Assembly (NCBI GenBank): GCA_004335635.1
Contig: QAXH01004102.1
Span: 1 to 40,698 of the forward strand
Direction of reading: 5' to 3'
From: Chloromonas sp. AAM2
Taxonomy: Eukaryota; Chlorophyta; Chlorophyceae; Chlamydomonadales; Chlamydomonadaceae
Length of the DNA: 40,698 nucleotides
Of the stretch, positions 32,369-40,698 are shown in pieces; position 1 is the stretch's first letter; the number at the start of each line of letters is the position of its first letter. Below the pieces are notes generated by a model. The model saw only the letters and a program-made list of their open reading frames with translations. It was not told where the DNA came from and did not search any database. Both the position numbers and the translations under genes were made by a program.

Positions 32369-35300
32369 CTAGCACCTCTTCTGGCATGTGGCCTGCCATT
32401 TGCGGTACATTCTCAGCTGCTGTGCGCGGCACAGCGTTGTGACGACTATGGCGCACACATGCACAGCCAGGGCACGCCAGACTGGGTGTGCGATTCCAGC
32501 CGTTGCATAAGCAAGACTGTGGAAGTAAGCTTTAAGCAATTGAACGAACGGCAGCTGGCGCAGGGGCGTCTGCGTGCAAGGGAATGGGAAAAAAAGCAAC
32601 GTGACATGGGTGTGGATTGCTTGCGATGCGATTCATTAGCCCACCTCGTCGAGCTCATGGCAAGCCTTTGTAATGCTGGGTACAGTTGCGAGAATGGTGA
32701 TGGATGCCGATGCTTGTTACGCACTGGGTAGTCAACTAGCCATGAGTTCATGAAGTGAGGCTGATGGCTAGTAGCTAAATCCGTCATCACCTACGCTAGC
32801 GGGCTCATGCTTCGCTGCTCAGGTACCATACTGGCACGGAAAAGTCCCGAGAACTCGTCATGCTAGCACGTTACTCTGCTCAAGTATCTCAGCATCAACT
32901 GCATCAACAACGGCAAGGCAGCCCACCTGGTCCAGGGGCGCAAGCAGCACGACACAGTAGACAGTGTCTGCATGGTTGGCTGCTGCTGCAGCCCATGTGG
33001 AGATCTGGGCTGCAGTCTTGGCGCTCAAGTCCCAGTAGGCCAGACTTTGGAAGAGGTGCACAATTGGCATCCAGGCCTGGAGGCACACAAAGGCACGCAC
33101 ACAAACCAGTGGTACGGCTGATATTGAGACCGGTGGCTGTTGTCAGTCATCGGTCCATAATGTGTTGCATTTGACAACGCAGCAGGCCCTTTAGTTGTTG
33201 CCACAAAACGATGACCGACCAAAAGCACGATTTCTGGTCAGATACAGTGCGTTGCTGGCAATCGAGCCGTGCTCAACACAGGCCTGCAGGATTGTTCGGT
33301 GGCAAGTCCGCTACCCACGAAGTAGGTGCTGGACGCCAGCCTTGCTTTCTGATCTTACCAGCAACATGCCATGTTAAGGGGAAACAGACAAATGAGCATG
33401 GACACTGCAGAAAGGCAACCTGGCATCCCGAGGAGCAGTTGGAATTCTCTTAACATGCTGCAGCAGGGTACATTTTTTGGAGAAGCAGTTCGAAAGGATT
33501 TGACCTGGCTTGCAGAAAGATGACCGAACTTCCAAACTCTCCTGCAGAAAATGCCTTGAACATGCTTGAGCAGGCCCTGACCTCACCTGCCATCCTCCGA
33601 ACCAGGAGGCGCCACTGGCACTGGCCAGGATTGGGATGTAGCACACGCTGTTGAGGAGCGTGACGGACAGCTCGTTGCTCAGACTGCCTGCTGCAGCTGA
33701 ACGCCAGATGGCAACCGCACCCATGGACAGCATGGTGGCAGCCCATGAGCACAGCAAACTTGACATCTGCACACATGCACGACGCAGCATTACCGTCTGC
33801 ACCAGGCAGAGACACTGGAAAGGCTGTTGACTGAAGCACAACATCACTACCTGTAACATGCTTGCTGGTGGGAGGCTGTGTTGACGCTTCTGCACATTTG
33901 CGACATAGTGTTTGCTCAGCCATTTTGGTTTTTTGCAGTCCCTTGAATGGCGGGACACACTGTGCTTGGACATCCAACGATTGTCTCAACATTTTGCAAC
34001 TGTCCTTGCTCTGACGCTTTTTGTCGGTGTGCCAGTAGGTGAATCTTTGATTCATTGAGTTTTCATCCGTCCCTGAATTGCGGGATACATCCCTTATGCG
34101 CATCGACACGGATGTAAAAAGACAAAGACAACAACAACAACAACAACACGGACACCAGGCACGCATTTACTCCATGCCTGTGTCATCACACACCTGTCGC
34201 TTGGTCCATGTTTGGTACTCGTTGGTTTCTCGGATTGCCCAGACTTGAACCACACTGCCCAGCCATGAATGTGGCCTGAAGATGGAACTCTGAACGGTAG
34301 AGGGTGCTGTGTCTACTGGCGTAGGTGCTTCAGGGGAGCAAGCCATGCTGTGAGTTTTGCTGCTGCCGTTCTTGAGAGCACCTTGGGCAGCAGTTGTCAC
34401 AGCCTGCATTCCCGGTGGTCTGGTTGTGCGCAACTCTATCCCCGAGAGCTGAGCTGGTGTGGCATCTATCCTGCCCTTGCAGCCCTGCCAAGCGGTGTGA
34501 GCGGCTCGAAGTTGGCTTGATGGCAGCACACGTGCCATGGTTTCTAGCAGTGCAGTGCATGTGTCTACAGGCTGTGCAGCGGCCAGGTGCAGTGCGGTGC
34601 AGCCCGCCCCATCCTCCAGCTCCCATGGCCAAGACCAGTCCGAACCACCGTATAGGGCGCCCCACCTGCGCGTGCAACACGTCAAACACCCACGTAAAAA
34701 CAGGATTGGGTGACATGGAACAAATAACGTGTCCTTACGCCTGGCATGATGAACTGGCAGTGGGCAACAACACAACGGACAGCGTACTGTTTGCCCAATG
34801 ATTGGCAATCGGTAACACCAATCGCATGTGTTCACCTGAAAACTTGTGCCAGAACGGCAGGCTGACCTGACGCCATGGCAGCATGCAGCAGGCTAGTCCC
34901 ATCACTGATGTGAGCTACTGTGTGGCCATCGTTGGCAATGCTGAGGCAGCAGGCAGCCCGGAGCAACCATGCACTGATAGGAGCGCTCCGCATGGGGATG
35001 CCTTTGGGCGCTGCCGCTATGGCATGGGCCTCTTCTTTCTGCAGTATCTCCACCATCACTGATGCCACCGAACTCAGGCCATTCTGCACTGCATACATGA
35101 GCAGGTCGTCACCCAGCTGTGACATGACACTGTCAGGAAGTGTGGGTGTCTGACCGGACTGGGTGTCAGTTGAGCGGTGGTGGTGGGTCAGCCACATGCC
35201 CAGGTCCTCCAACAGGCAGCAAGCAGCCTTGGACAGGAGAGCTTCAGTACATGGTTGGCCAGCTGCTGAGACAACTGAGATTTGTCTCATGTGCTGAAGC

Positions 35301-38300
35301 AGCTCAGCAGCTGCTGTTCTCCGGCTACCTGGCAGCACTAGCTGTGGCATCTGAGACACTAGCAATTCAAACCCTGGCCCGGCAGGTGTTCCCAGGGCTG
35401 CTGTTTGGCTGAAGGGACCTGTCGCTCCTGGATTGCTGCTGCACCACAGCTCCAGGCGCAGTGAGGCGGGGGCAGCACCGTCAACTGTCACAACCACCTG
35501 CATGTAAACGGCACCAACATGCTGATATGTGTTCCGAGAGTAAGGGCACCAGTTAAGAGGCAATCACGAGAATTCACCGAGTTTGCAAGCACGAAAGATT
35601 GATGTGTTTGCACGTGATCTGCCGTCCATTGAAGGCCGAGGGTAAGGCATGCCTCTGTCTGAAATGGTTGACAAATCTCCATAAGACAGTGCACAAGTGA
35701 TGCTGCATCAAGTAGCATGCTGACTTTCCTGCTGGCTTGCAAGGCTGTTAGGTAGTGAAAACACGGAAAATAAGACTTAAAGATCGAACCAGTGTTTGCC
35801 CACCTGTGCAGTTGCATGGCCTGACAAAGCACGGGACAGCCGCTTGATCGACAACGGCATGTAACCACCATCCATGCGCCGCGCAAGCAGCTTGGCATCC
35901 ACATGAGGGCGGTCTGGAGACGAGCTGCAGCTGTCACAACCAGATGGGGCAACCACACTGCCTGGCTGCCAGCCATGTAGGCAGCAGTTGCTGGGCAGCT
36001 GCAGATCCACAGTGAGAGTCAGCTGGTGGCTGGTGGTATCAGCCCTGGCTTCTGCCGAGCCAAGTGGAAGGCAATGCACAGCTGGCCAGGTGTTCAGGAT
36101 GCTGAATCCAGTGAGAGCTGTTGCCGCTAGGGTCTGCCCTGCTGTGTCCAGCACCTGGTAGGTGCCATTGGCGCTGTCCCATTGGCACATGACACAACCA
36201 TGTGGGGTCTGCAAGCGGGTAACAGTCAGAATGGTTCACAGGTGTCCTTTGCTGCTCTTGCATTATGAAATCCACAGCATGCCCATGACTCTGCTCACGT
36301 GCAAAAGAGTCAGGGTGGCCTGATATGCGATTCATAAACAGGTTGCAACCTGGCCATTCGTGCAATTCAAAACCTCATAATCAGGCTGCAACTCGGCCCT
36401 TGATGGGACTCGGTCGTCAGTAACAGGCTGCGGCTCTGTGACCAGGTTTGCAACAAAGCGCTGACACAGCCAGACAGCAGCGCACAGGTTCTGCACACGA
36501 CAAGAAGCATGGCCAAATACATACCTGGATGCACATGCTGGCCCCGTCCGGCAGCATCTTGCCCACCGCGCTCTCCCTCATCAGGCGAGTCACCACGTCC
36601 GACATGGCGCCGGACAGGCTGGCGCCGCCCAGCCCACCGTGTGCCCCGCAGTTGAGAAGGTCCAGGGAAAGGATGACACAGCCACTGCGCATGGCTAGGC
36701 CTGCCATGGACATCCCAGGCATACTGCGATTACAGAACACACGGCACGTCAGATGCTATAATGTCAAAGCACAGCAATCAGTGAACAAACGTGGAAACAT
36801 GTTCAAGAAGGGGGCTGGTGGAAGGGGGCTGGTGGAGGGGGGCTGGTGGAAGGGGGCTGGTGGATGGGGGCTGAGCAAGTTACATGCACAACCCAGTGTC
36901 TGTTTCAAGACGTGGTGGCAGTGGCCACTGTCATGTCTACTAGTATCGGTAGTGTTTGCTTCAGCACGTGGTGGTATTTCCACTGTCATGACTACGTGCA
37001 TAGCCTTACCAGTGGCTCAGTTGCTCCTGAATCAGCCTGGGCAGGTCAGGTGGCACATCCTGCAACTCAATGCCTTGCATCTTAACTTGCACCTGCATCA
37101 GGCAGAAAGCAATGTCAGAGCAAACGTCAACCACAACTGGAAAGTGAACCCACGTCTCACAGCTACTGTCACTACACAGTCACTATGCACACACAGCATC
37201 TTGCTGATCTCACATGCTCTCCTGTGTCATTGGCGCTGACAACACACCATCTATCAGCTGCCAGTACACTCAGCTTATCCACGAGCTAAGCACATGCGCT
37301 GGCGTTGCAACCTGCAACTTGCTGCACCTTTTACCACTGAAGGCAGCACATCTTCCACTGAACCGCACTGCGCCCGGCCAACCCACCATCTGGAAAACAC
37401 ATCTTGCTACTCACAGGGGCTGGTGTATGGCGCCACTTGCGTGTGTAAGGTATGTTACGCTGCTGCTGGATAATCTGCTGCATGATCTCTTTTCCTGGTC
37501 GCAAGTCGGGGATGGGTGTTGTCGCCTTAGAATCATTAAAGTGATCTCGGTTCCCTGGATCCATCCCCAGCGCAGGTTGCTGGGGCTGCTTTGCCTCTAA
37601 TAACAACTTGCTACCAGACTGACACGACTGCTCGCCCTGCGGCACGACATCTGACACCAGCGGGCCACGCTTGGGTTGCTCCGCCCCCACAATCTCCTCA
37701 CTACCAGAACCAACCCCGTGCTTGGCCTGCCATGCATGTTGGACATCGCTTGCTGGCTGCAGCTCCTTTGGTCGTTGTGTGAGTTTGCCGGTGCCAGAGC
37801 TGCTGCTGCAACCCACCGCCGGCTTCGTTGGGCTGGGCACGCTGCTGACAAACCTGGAGCCTTCACTTGTCAAGCTGCTGCTGCTGCTGCGGCGGCGGCT
37901 GCAGCTGCAGCTGGCCTTGGTTGGCTTGACAGGACTGGGCAGGCTACTGATGAACTCATAAGCTTCATCTCGTAGGGGCAGGACAGGCGTTGGCTGGGGC
38001 ACAGTGGGCTGCTCCTGTGACGTCGTATGTTGCTGCTGCGGCTGGTCAAGCCACTGCTTCTGGTACGCAGCTTGGGTGCGCGTCTCAAAGAACCAGGACA
38101 GCAGCATCATGAAAACCCAGTTTAGCACGCCTCGCACAAGCGCACGGAGAGGATCACCATCCAAGTGCAAGACGAACAGGGCCATGTATCCTGCCTGTCT
38201 GATCGCATGCAAGATGGCCATGGTGGGTAAGCTCAACTGCAGCCACAAGCAGAACGTTGTGTTGACTGGCCCACTCTTGTGCAAGCAACGAAAGGCAGCA

Positions 38301-38992
38301 CAGACAGTGTGCATGAAAACGCATCTTCAGGACTGCAGATGAAGCGTGGAGGTGCTTCCTGTTTCGGGTTGAGGTAGCACATGAAGTGTGCCTGCTGCAT
38401 CCATGACGTACCTGGTCTTGGAACGCAAAGGCAGTCTCCGCCAGCAACTCAATGCGCAGGTGAACAATGGTCCTGAGGACAAGGAAGAGTGAAGCAGAAC
38501 CAGGCTACGTTTCCTGCTATGGCAGGCTTTGTTCGATCATATCCAGGTGCTGGTGACACCTCAGTGCAGGTTTCGCTTAGAACTACATGTGATAGGATGA
38601 AATCATTTGACGTCAACTTCTCGGTTCACGGTTGTATGTTTGCGAGTGCTTGGGCTTGTGTGCAACAAGCAGGAGCTATCACACAGTACTCGCAACACGT
38701 ACGGATGTACACAAGAAGAATTGCTGTTCCGCATTTGCACACACATTGTGACAGGGGATGAGAAGAACGGAATAAAAAAAAGGAAGAGGAGGAGAGCATA
38801 CCTGAGCGCGTCCACAGGGGGTGCCCAGCCAATCACGGTGAGCCAGAGGCCCAGAGATCGCAGTGCATGGCATGCCGCACACACATGCATCAGCAGATCT
38901 TTGCGCCCCAAGGCAACCACAGCAGCCGGTATGCTCATCAGCCCGCAGTGCGAAGCCACTGTCGCCATTTCAAGAAACGAATCAACCAGCGT
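32369..38992 (-). CDS. Gene B: SPL-core/ankyrin protein with flanking membrane modules, no SBP domain seen (5' end unresolved)
   Basis: Exons from the 5' side: 38992-38802, 38472-38412, 38236-37415, 37092-37010, 36723-36525, 36208-35804, 35497-34836, 34665-34194, 33766-33587, 33076-32927, 32569-32369 (TAG); phases agree, 1141 residues in this part. Residues 1-150 are hydrophobic (LWLTVIGW; VRGVLNWVFMMLLSWFF). A Ser-rich linker has PSPVKP and PSPTKP. Residues 359-452 (VQVKMQGIELQDVPPDLP, SGCVILSLDLLNCG, MLPDGASMCIQ) and 588-965 (LLEDLGMWLTHHHRS, LGDDLLMYAVQNG, SDGTSLLHAAMASGQPAVLA, GCTALHLAAAQ) follow the order of plant SPL C-terminal halves, including two ankyrin-like repeats. In plant SPL1/12 this half follows the SBP domain and ends with a membrane anchor. 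Here three hydrophobic exons end the protein (SVCYIPILAS; TVYCVVLLAPLDQ; ALAVHVCAIVVTTLC). Exon lengths of 191, 61, 83, 199, 180 and 150 nt are the same as in gene A. It has one exon more than A, between the two ankyrin-like repeats. Function unknown. Confidence 0.75.
34128..34148. repeat. CAA trinucleotide repeat
   Basis: About seven CAA units in the intron of gene B between exons 34665-34194 and 33766-33587. Confidence 0.85.
36809..36871. repeat. GGGGGCTGGTGGAA tandem repeat
   Basis: Four to five units of about 14 nt in the gene B intron between exons 37092-37010 and 36723-36525. G-rich on the plus strand, so C-rich in the transcript. Confidence 0.85.
37872..37911 (-). repeat. Coding CTG/CGG triplet tract in gene B
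   Basis: Runs of CTG, CGG and CAG triplets within exon 38236-37415 encode a Ser/Arg/Cys-rich run (SCSCSRRRSSSSS) in the linker between membrane module and SPL-like core. The matching part of gene A lacks the tract, so it has probably expanded by slippage. Confidence 0.7.
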
Positions 38993-40698
38993 CTGCAGGG
39001 CGTGTGTGGAAGCAGTAACGCAGGTGAGGTGAATATGCAAATGCATGGGACGTGTTCGTTCTTCTGCTTCCAACACGACGCCATGTCAGCAACATGTCCC
39101 ATTGCTCCGTATAATCAACCTCCATTACAGCTAGATGTCCCAGCATGCCTCAATAACGCTCACTTGGAGTAGAACACGGTTTCATGTCGGTTTCATGTCA
39201 GCAACTGGGGTCGGACAACGCGGCAAACCTCAGGTTGCAAACGAGGTTCTCCAGATAAATACACGGTGCCATGGGAAGCGTTGGGGCACGGCTGCGACCC
39301 GTAGCTGGACGTTGTTTTCTGATAGCTTGATTGGTCACAAAGATGCAGTGCCTGAGCTTCTCTGTGCTGGGGTCCAGCCTCAGAAACCAAACGAAATCAA
39401 TTACAACCAGCAGTGCAAGTGGATAAGGAGTGCCTAGATGTTGCCGAAGAACAGTGGATGTTGTGGGTATGTATGGTTATCGGACGTGCTCACGTGCATG
39501 CTGGCTGCGTCTTAGTGGAACACGCCTTCGCAAACGACGGCGTGCAAAGTATGGTGGTTGACAAGGTCACGAAGCATGCCACCATTCAAAAAGAGGATGC
39601 GTGGACATAATTGCTGTCTGCTGCTCCGTTCTGGAAATGCTTCTCGATGCATTGTATGACAAGCAGCTGGGCAGTGGCCGATGCTGGTGCAGGTGCTGCC
39701 ATGGTGAATAGATATCCCTAGAAATTCACAGCATGCATGCATGAATGTACTCTGAACTGGCAATAGCGTGAAACACTTGCCAGCGGCTTGCAACAGGTTT
39801 TGTGCCCCATTTCATCTTTCCAGCCGGGTTCAAGTTGGGTGCCAGTCTTCTTGAACAATAGCTGGCCACATTCATTTGTCTACAACCACATCCAAGTTGA
39901 CACGAGCCATTGCACTCGCCTTCCGCTGGAGGACTACGTTGATGCCGCTCCGGAGACAGAGAATGGAGGCCACCACCGCTCCAAGCCTAGCCGTCAGCAT
40001 GGAAATCCATGCAAGCCGCTCGCACCGGATACCGTGGCAAGGGACTTGATGCACGGCAGGTTTAAACGCAGTGGCAGGCGCCTGCACCTTTATTGAGAAA
40101 GCCGAAGCAGAGCTGACCATCTCTGGTTTGAACAAATCACAGGACTCTAGCATGCCCTGCTAACACAAAGTCCTGCTTGTGGGCGACAGTGCAGCTCACG
40201 AACTCGAGAGCGCATGGACTACGCCGCTCCAGCTCAGGCTGCCGGCACTGCTGCCGCGCTTATATGGGGCTTCTGCATTGTTTCGCCGTGGTCAGTGGAA
40301 TGTCCCACGGGGAAAAAGTGCAAAAAAAACTATGGCGGTTGTCAAACCAAACCCCCCCACCCCTCCAGCAGTTTGAGCGCACAATGAGCGAGATGTAGCG
40401 ATGCTGTCCTGACATGTTGAGAAGCCCGTGGTTGGCCCTCAGTCCAGTCACCTCACCCCTCGAATATTCCAGTAACCCTCACATGAGCAAAAAAAAAGAA
40501 GTTTGCCAGTTCTGGGACAATTTCTGTCATTATCACTTGAACATGTGTTGGTGATGTGTGTTGTAATTGCAAAGTCTGATTGGGTATACTGTGGAGTTTG
40601 CACACTGTGTCACAGGGGTGTACAGTAGGGCGAGAATCACGTGTTGTGGTAGACGGTGCGTTGCCACTTCTGGGACAGCAAACCAGGATTAGACAGGA
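38993..40698. other. Upstream flank of gene B, no confident gene
   Basis: Any 5' exons of gene B should be here or beyond the window. I see no SBP domain (no CQVxGC-type or C-x-H zinc-binding pattern) in any frame. Plus-strand frames at 39135-39437, 39788-40096 and 40179-40376, and a minus frame at 39872-40153, are open but have no consistent splice partners; the last has a hydrophobic stretch. An A8 run at about 40323 and a C8 run at about 40351 are present. Confidence 0.4.

Noticed and set aside
36448..37239. Plus-strand open frame of 263 codons
   Set aside because: It runs antisense across two well-supported exons of gene B (36723-36525 and 37092-37010) and the low-complexity intron between them.
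39788..40096. Plus-strand frame ending in RFKRSGRRLHLY as a terminal exon
   Set aside because: No phase-matched upstream exon, and the peptide has no recognisable domain. An opposite-strand frame of similar length overlaps it, so neither is supported.
1..40698. Bacterial, phage or CRISPR content
   Set aside because: Reading frames are short and joined by spliceosomal introns; no regular repeat-spacer array, operon or ribosome-binding pattern is present.
28039..40698. SBP zinc-finger domain upstream of gene A or gene B
   Set aside because: Minus-strand frames were checked for the Cys/His pattern and basic tail of the SBP box; none was found, although gene B's 5' end may lie beyond the window.

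Overview
The window looks like nuclear DNA of a chlorophycean (Chlamydomonas/Volvox-like) green alga. This is inferred from intron-dense genes with GTGAGT-type donors and TGCAG acceptors, reading frames that join only across introns, possible TGTAA polyadenylation signals, microsatellites and G-rich minisatellites, an octotricopeptide-repeat-like organelle factor with a transit-peptide-like start, and land-plant SPL-like sequence. I see no tRNA, rRNA, CRISPR array or bacterial operon. Exon models were built by hand from frame, splice sites and intron phase; none has transcript support.

Layout. (1) 1-4024, plus strand: 3' part of a gene for a P-loop NTPase followed by a PD-(D/E)XK nuclease-like domain, the architecture of the eukaryotic 'CR' (Crinkler-RHS type) effector class; it has a probable 1-nt frameshift. 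(2) 5586-8666, minus: a seven-exon gene for a secreted protein of unknown function, convergent with (1). (3) 9231-17832, plus: a 17-exon gene for an OPR-like helical-repeat protein of about 613 residues with a predicted plastid or mitochondrial presequence, divergent from (2) across 564 bp. (4) 20094-28038 and 32369-38992, both minus: two tandem paralogues, called A and B here, that are the most unusual content. Each has a central region matching the part of plant SPL (SQUAMOSA-promoter-binding-like) proteins that lies C-terminal to the DNA-binding domain, including ankyrin repeats. No SBP zinc-finger DNA-binding domain is visible. Hydrophobic, probably membrane-spanning modules sit on both sides of the core.

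Genes A and B share exon lengths and phases almost exactly. Overall divergence is high, but short stretches are 95-100% identical at nucleotide level, suggesting gene conversion. A lacks an ankyrin-like repeat and an intron that B has. Their 5' ends are unresolved; candidate upstream exons for A lie at 28671-28833 and 30837-30942.

The rest (4025-5585, 17833-20093, 28039-32368, 38993-40698) holds 3' UTR-like sequence, small repeats, a strong hairpin, an inverted-repeat element, a degraded coding fragment and some unassigned reading frames.
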